NCBI RefSeq assembly: GCF_032854445.1
Contig: NC_088296.1
Coordinates: 26,595,448 to 26,659,447 of the forward strand
Length of the DNA: 64,000 nucleotides
DNA from: Liolophura sinensis
Taxonomy: Eukaryota > Mollusca > Polyplacophora > Chitonida > Chitonidae
Direction: 5' to 3'
In this document: piece after piece, positions 23,048 to 35,716 of the stretch
Position numbering within the stretch: position 1 is the stretch's first letter
Layout of the letters: the number at the start of each line of letters is the position of its first letter
The notes under the pieces: model-generated
What the model was told of the DNA's origin: nothing
The model's database searches: none
What the model saw: the letters and a program-made list of their open reading frames with translations, nothing else
Program-made: the position numbers and the translations under genes

Positions 23048-24690
23048 CCCCTTTTTCAGTAGCTTATCACCTTCAGTAAGAACGTTGATTATCTGTGAAG
23101 ATATTCGAATACGAAGCTCCATGCAGTATTGAGCTAAGTTTCTAGTCACAAAACTTGAACTCGTTATATGTGGGAAGGGTTGCATGAAGTCCTACACTAT
23201 TCTGTCCTACATGTAGGCCCATGCACCTATTCGTAGTTGTACGTAAAAATCAAAACAGGCCTATATTAGTGTTTTCTTCACTTACTGACTTTAAACCTAT
23301 ATTACCACACAGACAGGGATATGATCTCCAAGTGAAATACTATCACCTGTTTGTCAGCATGCATATGTCATGTTTCCCCCTCTCTCCCCCCCCCCCCCCC
23401 CCACCCCACACCAGTGAAGCATAATTACATTCTTGAACTGTCCACACGATACCCTGACCATCCCTGATGCTCTCCCGCGCAGAGTGGGAGTCGTGGGATA
23501 CACCTTTCGATTTGTAGGGTGAAACGTAAGGTCATTTACTGCAGTGTCATGCTTTTAAATTTAAGTAAAGACTTATTTGTTTTGGTGATTGGCAAATCAG
23601 ATGAGGATGGGGAGTAATCTGAATGCCTTGGTAAAGTAAAGGACAGCTAAAATTTGGATTATCTTTTAGACAATTGAAAATTATGCCTAAAAATACTTCC
23701 ATTTAGTTTTCAAATTTTTTTAAGGGTGTTGAATGGCATTCAAATATTTGAAAAGTATGGTGGGCTTTGAGCCATACCGACGGTATCTAGGAACTCTGAC
23801 ATCAAGTCGCCTTTTTTTCCTGATGTTCACCAGAAGGGAGTAATTTTTAAGGACGTTCTTTTAGTAATCATGGGTAAAAAGAGTTATTCCAGCATTCAGT
23901 GTCGTGATTAGAGTTGGATAAACTTCCTGTGGCTTCAGAGTTCTTAACTGGTCCTTAAAGCTCACCATAGAGCTGAGATGTTTGAGTGTCATTAACTCTT
24001 AATTCATGCATAGCCTTAAGTGGTCTATTTAGTGATGCCTACTTCGATTTTTAGAGGTCTTTTCATTTAACTATAAAGACCTGTGCTACCCCGGTCCACC
24101 ACAACAAATACTCAGATACGAAGAAAGTACACCCAACTTTATCAGTCATAAAAACGTGTGCCAGCAAAAACTGGTGTCCTATATACTAGTAATTTCTGTT
24201 TTCTTGTGTTTCAGATTTGTCAGTGTTTTTGTGAAGGGAAGTCCCTGTGGGTTACCTGTAGCCAGTTTGCATAACAGCTCTTACCTCAATAAACCGAGAT
24301 TTTTTATGGAACAGGGTCTGGCAATCCCCAAAAGGATGTCTCATATTGCGCTCATACAAGTTTTAATCTCTTCTAAGTGCTATACTGATCTATTTTCCTG
24401 AAGCAGTCCGTGAATATAGAAGCAGTCCGTGAATATATAGAAGCAGTACAATAACCTGATGCATACATGCGTCTCTTGGCAGATGACTGTTCCAGTACAC
24501 GACAAACGCCTGTCGGTGACGGCATTTGAATTTTCTTTTTTGTTGCAGTGTATCAGGGAAACTTTTTCTTCATTGAATAAATTATTTCAGACTTGATATT
24601 ATTGTGGTTTTGACTTCATCATGCATTGTTCCAGACGTTCGGCTTTGGTTGGACAAGTTCTATTTCCTAGCTCATCTGGACAAAGTACAT
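23048..24690. other. Unannotated unique sequence
   Basis: AT-rich, a C-run at about 23386-23402 and scattered short ORFs. No gene, RNA or tandem array that I can support. Confidence 0.4.
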
Positions 24691-25170
24691 GTACAGGCAT
24701 AGCTTATATTGTACCTTGAGCGTCGGTGTCGGCGTCCAATATTGGAGAAAGCAGTGTTATGGGTGGCACCTTAAAAAGCATTGCTAGTATTGAGCTCAGT
24801 GTTTGCACACATGTAGAACGGAATGGCACAGTGGGAGTATCCCATCGTTGAGTGGGCGTGTACATATTAAGTGCCATAAATTATTGAATTCCCGACTCCG
24901 TGTATTGCGTATTTGACTCTGTGTTGAACAAAATGTATCACGTTTGTATCCTAAAAAATACTGTTTGTATTGACCGGAATTTTTGTACACGTATAAAGCA
25001 CAATCACGCTTGGGGGGTGTTCTGTCGCTGATGCGCTGTGAGTATTAATTACCGTAAATCACCAAATTTACGATTTCAGTTTTTTTATGCATTGAGCTGA
25101 AGTTTTGCTTTCAGGTGTCGTACAGGCGAGCTCTTTGGTATAGCCTTGGTACCAATTTAAAGTTATGAAA
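24690..25170 (+). repeat. Dispersed repeat family 4, copy a
   Basis: Shares an ordered series of motifs with 26480-26910: GTTTGCA.ACATGTAGA, ATTAA.TACC..AATTA, ATTGAGCTGAAGTTTTGC and CAGGCGAGC.CTTTGGTA. Also internally repetitive. Identity unknown; a decayed transposon is likely. Confidence 0.6.
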
Positions 25171-25404
25171 GATGTTTTTGGCCTACCCAAGAAAATCAGT
25201 CAATCAGTCTAATGCTGGCGTCGAAAATTTCCTCCAAATGGCTGATTCTTTGTCTTAATCTTGACAAGACACGATTTGACTCCAGGGCTTTTCTATTGAC
25301 CGTACCCAGATAGCTCATACTGCGTGGAGCTATCAGTAATGCACATGGTAAAGAGCACATGCATAAATCCTCTAGCTCTTACGAATATAGGACTATACAT
25401 TAAA

Positions 25405-25625
25405 CAAAAGCTTATTTCTCCTCCATGGCCTAGCGGTTAGCCTGCCAGCGCAACACAATGGCCCATTAGCCTCTCACCATGTAATGTGGTCGCTGCGAGT
25501 TCAAATCCAGCTCATGCTGGCTTCCTCCCGCGTCGTGCGTGGGAAGGTGTGTCTGGTTTTCGTTCTAAAAGTGAAATGTTCTCGAGTACGGTGCAAAAGC
25601 ACCAGTCAAATTAATAAATAAAAAT
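25405..25625 (+). mobile_element. SINE family 1 copy
   Basis: Head GGCCTAGCGGTTAGCCTGCC, B-box-like GAGTTCAAATCC, CAGCTCATGCTGGCTTCCTC, CTCGAGTACGG and an AATAAATAAAA tail. The middle part is shortened compared with 46992. Confidence 0.85.
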
Positions 25626-25889
25626 GAAAGCAATCACATACCTGTGATACATACATACTGATTCCTGACGCAATGTTAACCAAAGGCAAGGCTTTAAATT
25701 TGCGGGCAATCTTAATTCTGTAAAGAAAATACGATGCCCGGTTTCAGATCGTTTCGAATGTTACAGAAATATGTGATTCCAGGGTTAGTATGTAACAGTT
25801 TGTTTCTTCAGATAAAGTACATGTATTTAGTTTTGTAGATTTCCAGTTACCAATATTCCGTTTGGTTGAAGTTTTTGTATCTTTAGCGA

Positions 25890-26200
25890 CCGCTTCGGTA
25901 GTCTAATGGTTGCAACGTCGGGAGGTCTGATATCAAACCCGCCTCGGGTCATACCAAAGAAATGGTACTTGTTGCTGCATCGCTCGGCACACAGATTGAC
26001 TCGGTGTCACTGGGTATGGTGTCATGTCTGGTGTCTTGGGCATGTTACATGTAAATTACTTTAGCAGCCTCATGGACTCGCCATGCCACAAGAAGACACC
26101 GTACATATACACTCTAACGACCCCTTGTCACCTGACATACATGTACATGCACATACATATGTATTTTGAACTAGCAGTTTGTTTACAAGATGATGGGGAC
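25890..26200 (+). mobile_element. SINE family 2 copy
   Basis: tRNA-like head GGTAGTCTAATGGTTGCAAC, then ATACCAAAGAAATGG, CACTGGGTATGGTGTCATGT-CTGGTGTCTTGGGCATG and CATGGACTCGCC. Shared with 46745-46985 and, reversed, with 39000 and 53940. Confidence 0.7.
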
Positions 26201-26479
26201 CGTGACTGATCAGTGACGTCCTTAAGCGAAGGCCACAGGATCACGAAGCGATGTTAGACTTTTAAAGTCAAATTTCAAATCAGTTTAAAATTGATTCCTG
26301 TTTCGTCCGTCCATGGATGAATCCGACCGCTTTCATAGAAATAAAATTTGCCCTAGCGCGGCGTTAAACTTGTAAACCAAAGTAAATTTTCTCTTGCATG
26401 TGCACTTCTAGTAAAAATTCACTTAACTTGATTTCACCGAAAACAGATAGTCTACTTTTAGCACGTCTGTACAAAGTGG

Positions 26480-26910
26480 GGGCCCACAGGCGTACTTGTA
26501 CTTGTTGGGTCGTTCCCTGAGCGTCTGTTAAGCAAAATGTTAGGCGTGGTGTCTTTAAAGTACAGCAGGTAATGAGCTCAGGGTTTGCATACATGTAGAG
26601 CACAACAACACGAGGGGGTATTCCACCGTATATTCTGCACGTGCATATTAAATACCACCAATTACTGGATTCCTCACTTAATGTAATGTGTATTAGAATC
26701 AAAGTTATACAAAATGTTACAGGTGGTATCTCAAAAGGTACTGCCTGTCATGAACTCCGACTCTGTAGGGATTCGATCGCCGATTCGCTGTGTACATAAA
26801 GATTACCATAAATTACCAAATTCACAACATCTGTACTTTATGTATTGAGCTGAAGTTTTGCATTCATGTGTCGCTCCAGGCGAGCACTTTGGTAGTCTTT
26901 CCTACCAAAC
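26480..26910 (+). repeat. Dispersed repeat family 4, copy b
   Basis: Second diverged copy of the 24690-25170 sequence, same orientation, 1.8 kb away. Confidence 0.6.
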
Positions 26911-27595
26911 CTAAATTCCGGACAACTAACTTTACGTGAAATTAATAATACGTATATTCTACCTATGCTTGATTACTAGAAGGGGGGCCTGCGCCCCAAA
27001 GGGTTTCCTGCGAAAGCTCCTTCTGAGTTTTAAGATACCATCAACTGCGTACCCTCTTATTATGCGGGTAACCCACATGCGTCACATGACTCATGACACA
27101 TGTCTGTAATGGCGAAAAGCTCTCCATATCTCAGCCCACATCCTCGTACCCTTGTATGCTGAGAAAGATAACTACATCCCTGTGTGACTCTACCTGGAAG
27201 GCGGCCTACCGGACAGACTATTTGATGTGAGAATGACCAGTTGTCAGAAGCCTGTAGACATTCTCAAAGCGATCGTCGTTATCGACAATTGCTATCTGAA
27301 TCTCTCTAATTTGCTAAATCGGGCAACTCATTCAAACAGAGTAAAAACATGTTTTCTGTTCCTCCGAATTATAAAGGCCTCAGTCGGCAGCAAAACTGCT
27401 GTATTTTCGCTGTTTTAGGTCATGTCTTCAGCAAGGAGGCAAGGCTTACTATCGTAATGTTTTAGGAAGCCATGGCCGGTTGTTCTATTACAAAGAACTT
27501 CAGAATATCGAGTTTACCTATTTTTGTTATCATAATGCAGGATAGCCTTTTCCTTTATGTCTTTTTCTGTCTGTGACGTATTTGTTAGTGCATGT
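26911..27595. other. Unique sequence before the 60-bp array
   Basis: No supported gene or array. Confidence 0.4.
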
Positions 27596-30500
27596 TTATG
27601 TATTCTTCTGTCATCGCTATTCACCAAGCCTGCATTGTCATCCTGCATGTTACTTATGAGTATCCTTCTGTCATCGCTATTCACCAAGCCTGTGTTGTCA
27701 TCCTGCATGTTACTTATGAGTATTCTTCTGTCATCACTATTCACCAAGCCTACATTGTCATCCTATATGTTACTTATGAGTATTCTTCTGTCATCACTAT
27801 TCACCAAGCCTGCATTGTCATTCTGCTTGTCACTTATGAGTATTCTTCTGTCATCCCTAATCACCAAGCCTACATTGTCATCCTACATGTTACTTATGAG
27901 TATTCTTCTGTCATCACTAATCACCAAGCCTGCATTGTCATCGTGCATGTTACTTATGAGTATTCTTCTGTCATCACTATTCACCAAGCCTACATTGTCA
28001 TCCTACATGTTACTTATGAGTATTCTTCTGTCATCACTATTCACCAAGCCTGCATTGTCATCCTGCATGTTACTTATGAGTATTCTTCTGTCATCACTAT
28101 TCACCAAGCCTGTGTTGTCATCCTACTTGTTACTTATGAGTAATCTTCTGTCACCGCTATTCACCAAGCCTACATTGTCATCCTGCATGTTACTTATGAG
28201 TATTCTTCTGTCATCACTATTCACCAAGCCTGCATTGTCATCCTTTGTAACTTATAAGTATTCTTCTGTCATCACTAATCACCAAGCCTGCATTGTCATC
28301 CTGCATGTTACTTATGAGTATTCTTCTGTCATCGCTATTAACCAAGCCTGCATTGTCATCCTGCATGTTACTTATGAGTATTCTTCTGTCATCGCTATTC
28401 ACCAAGCCTGTGTTGTCATCCTGCATGATATTGATGAGTATTCTTCTGTCATCGCTATTCACCAAGCCTGCATTGTCATCCTGCATGTTGCTTCTGAGTA
28501 TTCTTCTGTCATACCTATTCACCAAGCCTGTGTTGTCATTCTGTGTTACTTAGGAGAATTCTTTTGTCATCCCTATTCACTAAGCCTACATTGTCATCCT
28601 GCATGTTACTTATGAGTATTCTTCTGTCATAGCTATTCACCAAGCCTGCATTGTCATTCTGCTTGTCACTTATGAGTATTCTTCTGCCATCGCTATTCAC
28701 CAAGCCTACATTGTCATCCTGCATGTTACTGATGAGTATTCTTCTGTCATCGCTATTCACCAAGCCTGCATTGTCATCCTGCATGTTATTTATGAGTATT
28801 CTTCTGTCATCGCTATTCACCAAGCCTGTGTTGTCATCGTGCATGTTACTTATGAGTATTCTTCTGTTATCACTTTTTACCAAGCCTACATTGTCATCCT
28901 GCATGTTGACTATGAGTATTCTTCTGTCATCGCTATTCACCAAGCCTACATTGTCATCCTGCATGTTACTTATGAGTATTCTTCTGTCATCACTATTCAC
29001 CAAGCCTACATTGTCATCCTGCATGTTACTGATGAGTATTCTTCTGTCATCACTATTCACCAAGCCTACATTGTCATCCTGCATGTTACTTATGAGTATT
29101 CTTCTGTCATCGCTATTCACCAAGCCTGTGTTGTCATCGTGCATGTTACTTATGAGTATTCTTCTGTTATCACTTTTTACCAAGCCTACATTGTCATCCT
29201 GCATGTTGACTATGAGTATTCTTCTGTCATCGCTATTCACCAAGCCTACATTGTCATCATGCATGTTACTTATGAGTATTCTTCTGTCATCACTATTCAC
29301 CAAGCCTGCATTGTCATCCTGCATGTTACTTATGAGTATTCTTCTGTCATAGCTATTCACCAAGCCTGCATTGTCATTCTGCTTGTCACTTATGAGTATT
29401 CTTCTGCCATCGCTATTCACCAAGCCTACATTGTCATCCTGCATGTTACTGATGAGTATTCTTCTGTCATCGCTATTCACCAAGCCTACATTGTCATCCT
29501 ACATGTTACTTATGAGTATTCTTCTGTCATCACTATTCACCAAGCCTACATTGTCATCCTGCATGTTACTTATGAGTATTCTTCTGTCATCGCTATTCAC
29601 CAAGCCTGCATTGTCATCCTGCATGTTACTTATGAGTATTCTTCTGTCATCGCTATTCACCAAGCCTACATTGTCATCCTGCATGTTACTTATGAGTATT
29701 CTTCTGTCATAGCTATTCACCAAGCCTGCATTGTCATTCTGCTTGTCACTTATGAGTATTCTTCTGCCATCGCTATTCACCAAGCCTACATTGTCATCCT
29801 GCATGTTACTGATGAGTATTCTTCTGTCATCGCTATTCACCAAGCCTACATTGTCATCCTGCATGTTACTTATGAGTATTCTTCTGTCATCACTATTCAC
29901 CAAGCCTGCATTGTCATCCTGCATGTTACTTATGAGTATTCTTCTGTCATCGCTATTCACCAAGCCTGCATTGTCATCCTGCATGTTACTTATGAGTATT
30001 CTTCTGTTATCGCTATTCACCAAGCCTACATAGTCATCCTGCATGTTACTTATGAGTATTCTTCTGTCATCGCTATTCACCAAGCCTGTGTTGTCATCCT
30101 GCATGTTACTTATGAGTATTCTTCTGTCATCACTATTCACCAAGCCTGCATTGTCATCCTACATGTTACTTATGAGTATTCTTCTGTCATCACTATTCAC
30201 CAAGCCTGTGTTGTCATCCTGCATGTTACTTATGAGTATTCTTCTGTCATCACTATTCACCAAGCCTACATTGTCATCCTATATGTTACTTATGAGTATT
30301 CTTCTGTCATCACTATTCACCAAGCCTGTGTTGCCATACTGCATGTTACTTATGAGTATTCTTCTGTCATCGCTATTCTCCAAGCTTATATTGTCATTCT
30401 GTGTTACTTAGGAGTATTCTTCTGTCAACGCTATTCACCAAGCCTGTGTTGTCATCCTGCATGTTACTTATGAGTATTCTTCTGTCATCGCTATACACCA

Positions 30501-33500
30501 AGCCTACATTGTCATCGTGCATGTTACTTATGAGTATTCTTCTGTCATCACTATTCACCAAGCCTGCATTGTCATCCTGCATGTTACTGATGAGTATTCT
30601 TCTGTTATCGCTATTCGCCAAGCCTGTGTTGTCATCCTGCTTGTTACTTATGAGTATTCTTCTGTCATCGCTATTCACCAAGCCTGTGTTGTCATCCTGC
30701 ATGTTACTTATGAGTATTCTTCTGTCATCACTAATCACCAAGCCTGCGTTGTCATCCTGCATGTTACTTATGAGTATTCTTCTGTCATCACTATTCACCA
30801 AGCCTGTGTTGTCATACTGCATGTTACTTATGAGTATTCTTCTGTCATAGCTATTCTCCAAGCTTATATTGTCATTCTGTGTTACTTAGGAGTATTCTTC
30901 TGTCAACGCTATTCGCCAAGCCTGCATTATCATCCTGCATGTTACTTATGAGTATTCTTCTGTCATCGCTATTCTCCAAGCTTATATTGTCATTCTGTGT
31001 TACTTAGGAGTATTCTTCTGTCAACGCTATTCACCAAGCCTGTGTTGTCATCCTGCATGTTACTTATGAGTATTCTTCTGTCATCGCTATACACCAAGCC
31101 TACATTGTCATCGTGCATGTTACTTATGAGTATTCTTCTGTCATCGCTATTCACCAAGCCTGTGTTGTCATCCTGCTTGTTACTTATGAGTATTCTTCTG
31201 TCATCGCTATTCACCAAGCCTACATTGTCATCCTGCATGTTACTGATGAGTATTCTTCTGTCATCGCTATTCACCAAGCCTACATTGTCATCATGCATGT
31301 TACTTATGAGTATTCTTCTGTCATCACTATTCACCAAGCCTGCATTGTCATCGTGCTTGTCACTTATGAGTATTCTTCTGCCATCGCTATTCACCAAGCC
31401 TACATTGTCATCCTGCATGTTACTGATGAGTATTCTTCTGTCATCGCTATTCACCAAGCCTACATTGTCATCGTGCATGTTACTTATGAGTATTCTTCTG
31501 TCATCCCTATTCGCCAAGCCTGCATTATCATCCTGCATGTTACTTACGAGTATTCTTCTGTCATCGCTGTTCACCAAGCCTGTGTTGTCATCCTGCATGT
31601 TACTTATGAGTATTCTTCTGTCATCGCTATTCACCAAGCCTACATTGTCATCGTGCATGTTACTTATTAGTATTCTTCTGTCATCGCTATTCACCAAGCC
31701 TGTGTTGCCATCCTGCATGTTACTTATGAGTATTCTTCTGTCATCGCTATTCACCAAGCCTACATTGTCATCCTGCATGTTACTTATGAGTATTCTTCTG
31801 TCATCGCTATTCACCAAGCCTGTGTTGTCATCCTGCATGTTACTTATGAGTATTCTTCTGTCATCACTATTCACCAAGCCTGCATTGTCATCCTGCATGT
31901 TACTTATGAGTATTCTTCTGTCATCGCTATTCACCAAGCCTGTGTTGTCATCCTGCATGTTACTTATGAGTATTCTTCTGTCATCACTATTCACCAAGCC
32001 TGCATTGTCATCCTGCATGTTACTTATGAGTATTCTTCTGTCATCGCTATTCACCAAGCCTGCATTGTCATCCTGCATGTTACTTATGAGTATTCTTCTG
32101 TTATCGCTATTCACCAAGCCTACATAGTCATCCTGCATGTTACTTATGAGTATTCTTCTGTCATCGCTATTCACCAAGCCTGTGTTGTCATCGTGCATGT
32201 TACTTATGAGTATTCTTCTGTTATCACTTTTTACCAAGCCTACATTGTCATCCTGCATGTTGACTATGAGTATTCTTCTGTCATCGCTATTCACCAAGCC
32301 TACATTGTCATCCTGCATGTTACTTATGAGTATTCTTCTGTCATCACTATTCACCAAGCCTGCATTGTCATCCTGCATGTTACTTATGAGTATTCTTCTG
32401 TCATAGCTATTCACCAAGCCTGCATTGTCATTCTGCTTGTCACTTATGAGTATTCTTCTGCCATCGCTATTCACCAAGCCTACATTGTCATCCTGCATGT
32501 TACTGATGAGTATTCTTCTGTCATCGCTATTCACCAAGCCTACATTGTCATCCTACATGTTACTTATGAGTATTCTTCTGTCATCACTATTCACCAAGCC
32601 TACATTGTCATCCTGCATGTTACTTATGAGTATTCTTCTGTCATCGCTATTCACCAAGCCTGCATTGTCATCCTGCATGTTACTTATGAGTATTCTTCTG
32701 TCATCGCTATTCACCAAGCCTACATTGTCATCCTGCATGTTACTTATGAGTATTCTTCTGTCATAGCTATTCACCAAGCCTGCATTGTCATTCTGCTTGT
32801 CACTTATGAGTATTCTTCTGCCATCGCTATTCACCAAGCCTACATTGTCATCCTGCATGTTACTGATGAGTATTCTTCTGTCATCGCTATTCACCAAGCC
32901 TACATTGTCATCCTGCATGTTACTTATGAGTATTCTTCTGTCATCACTATTCACCAAGCCTGCATTGTCATCCTGCATGTTACTTATGAGTATTCTTCTG
33001 TCATCGCTATTCACCAAGCCTGCATTGTCATCCTGCATGTTACTTATGAGTATTCTTCTGTTATCGCTATTCACCAAGCCTACATAGTCATCCTGCATGT
33101 TACTTATGAGTATTCTTCTGTCATCGCTATTCACCAAGCCTGTGTTGTCATCCTGCATGTTACTTATGAGTATTCTTCTGTCATCACTATTCACCAAGCC
33201 TGCATTGTCATCCTACATGTTACTTATGAGTATTCTTCTGTCATCACTATTCACCAAGCCTGTGTTGTCATCCTGCATGTTACTTATGAGTATTCTTCTG
33301 TCATCACTATTCACCAAGCCTACATTGTCATCCTATATGTTACTTATGAGTATTCTTCTGTCATCACTATTCACCAAGCCTGTGTTGCCATACTGCATGT
33401 TACTTATGAGTATTCTTCTGTCATCGCTATTCTCCAAGCTTATATTGTCATTCTGTGTTACTTAGGAGTATTCTTCTGTCAACGCTATTCACCAAGCCTG

Positions 33501-35325
33501 TGTTGTCATCCTGCATGTTACTTATGAGTATTCTTCTGTCATCGCTATACACCAAGCCTACATTGTCATCGTGCATGTTACTTATGAGTATTCTTCTGTC
33601 ATCACTATTCACCAAGCCTGCATTGTCATCCTGCATGTTACTGATGAGTATTCTTCTGTTATCGCTATTCGCCAAGCCTGTGTTGTCATCCTGCTTGTTA
33701 CTTATGAGTATTCTTCTGTCATCGCTATTCACCAAGCCTGTGTTGTCATCCTGCATGTTACTTATGAGTATTCTTCTGTCATCACTAATCACCAAGCCTG
33801 CGTTGTCATCCTGCATGTTACTTATGAGTATTCTTCTGTCATCACTATTCACCAAGCCTGTGTTGTCATACTGCATGTTACTTATGAGTATTCTTCTGTC
33901 ATAGCTATTCTCCAAGCTTATATTGTCATTCTGTGTTACTTAGGAGTATTCTTCTGTCAACGCTATTCGCCAAGCCTGCATTATCATCCTGCATGTTACT
34001 TATGAGTATTCTTCTGTCATCGCTATTCTCCAAGCTTATATTGTCATTCTGTGTTACTTAGGAGTATTCTTCTGTCAACGCTATTCACCAAGCCTGTGTT
34101 GTCATCCTGCATGTTACTTATGAGTATTCTTCTGTCATCGCTATACACCAAGCCTACATTGTCATCGTGCATGTTACTTATGAGTATTCTTCTGTCATCG
34201 CTATTCACCAAGCCTGTGTTGTCATCCTGCTTGTTACTTATGAGTATTCTTCTGTCATCGCTATTCACCAAGCCTACATTGTCATCCTGCATGTTACTGA
34301 TGAGTATTCTTCTGTCATCGCTATTCACCAAGCCTACATTGTCATCATGCATGTTACTTATGAGTATTCTTCTGTCATCACTATTCACCAAGCCTGCATT
34401 GTCATCGTGCTTGTCACTTATGAGTATTCTTCTGCCATCGCTATTCACCAAGCCTACATTGTCATCCTGCATGTTACTGATGAGTATTCTTCTGTCATCG
34501 CTATTCACCAAGCCTACATTGTCATCGTGCATGTTACTTATGAGTATTCTTCTGTCATCCCTATTCGCCAAGCCTGCATTATCATCCTGCATGTTACTTA
34601 CGAGTATTCTTCTGTCATCGCTGTTCACCAAGCCTGTGTTGTCATCCTGCATGTTACTTATGAGTATTCTTCTGTCATCGCTATTCACCAAGCCTACATT
34701 GTCATCGTGCATGTTACTTATTAGTATTCTTCTGTCATCGCTATTCACCAAGCCTGTGTTGCCATCCTGCATGTTACTTATGAGTATTCTTCTGTCATCG
34801 CTATTCACCAAGCCTACATTGTCATCCTGCATGTTACTTATGAGTATTCTTCTGTCATCGCTATTCACCAAGCCTGTGTTGTCATCCTGCATGTTACTTA
34901 TGAGTATTCTTCTGTCATCACTATTCACCAAGCCTGCATTGTCATCCTGCATGTTACTTATGAGTATTCTTCTGTCATCGCTATTCACCAAGCCTGTGTT
35001 GTCATCCTGCATGTTACTTATGAGTATTCTTCTGTCATCACTATTCACCAAGCCTGCATTGTCATCCTGCATGTTACTTATGAGTATTCTTCTGTCATCG
35101 CTATTCACCAAGCCTACATTGTCATCCTGCATGTTACTTATGAGTATTCTTCTGTCATCGCTATTCACCAAGCCTGCATTGTCATCCTTTGTTACTTATG
35201 AGTATTCTTCTGTCATCGCTATTCACCAAGCCTACATTGTCATCCTGCATGTTACTTACGAGTATTCTTCTGTCATCGCTATTCACCAAGCCTGTATTTT
35301 CATCCTTTGTTACGTATGAGTCAAG
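27596..35325. repeat. 60-bp minisatellite, 7.7 kb, with higher-order structure
   Basis: About 129 units of TATTCTTCTGTCATCGCTAT, TCACCAAGCCTACATTGTCA, TCCTGCATGTTACTTATGAG. Main variants: ACA/GCA/GTG at the CCTxxxTTG site and TCATCG/TCATCA. A few 58-bp units carry CTTAGGAG. Segment 29101-32060 recurs at 32155-35114 with a 3,054-bp period, nearly identical including rare variants such as TACATAGTCA and TATTAGTATT. Because 60 is divisible by three, two plus-strand frames and one minus-strand frame stay open for hundreds of codons. There is no splice context, start context or conserved family, so I do not annotate a protein. Confidence 0.97.
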
Positions 35326-35695
35326 GGCAGAACAAGTCTCCCGGACTTTATCCCCGTATTCTGTCATATATTTTGTCATTGTAAATGCAACTTAATTTTA
35401 ACGAATGAAGGCTCAGTCAAACAATTAAACAGACAATCAGTAAGTTAGAACGTCTGTGCGTGTAAAGCGCTGACCTACATGCACACTGGGCGCCCCTCAC
35501 CCCCGGGCACTGAGACACAAATATACTACCTGTCGCTAGTCGGGGACAAACACTCTGTTATTGTTTTTTACGCTGAACTATTTACAGCGCAGTAGCTGTG
35601 AGGCATAACTGTTTTTCAACGACGTTAATAAAACAAGGACGATGGGTGGAGGTTATAAACAGGTTAGACGGTGAACAAGGAGACGACCCTCAAAC
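35326..35695. other. Upstream region of the PPxY gene
   Basis: Unique sequence between the 60-bp array and the proposed start codon; would hold the promoter and 5'UTR. No defined motif recognised. Confidence 0.35.
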
Positions 35696-35716
35696 ATGAT
35701 GGCCGACACGACACCC
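35696..35716 (+). CDS. PPxY gene exon 1 (start exon, tentative)
   Basis: ATGATG start, then GCCGACACGACACCC, and a strong donor GTGAGT at 35717. The junction gives MMADTTP-PPTYSEF, a natural proline-rich N-terminus. The exon is very short, so it could be a chance match. Confidence 0.5.

Noticed and set aside
24156-24401. 81-codon ORF preceded by an acceptor-like TTTCAG
   Set aside because: No recognised protein, and COX7C is already complete upstream.
28839-30473. Long plus-strand frame (544 codons) and similar frames to 34 kb
   Set aside because: Read-through of the 60-bp array; other frames are equally open, there is no splice or start context and no family.
30990-32537. Minus-strand frame of 515 codons with a DDRRILISNMQ-type 20-aa repeat
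   Set aside because: Same array on the other strand; variants create stops in some units and nothing indicates selection.
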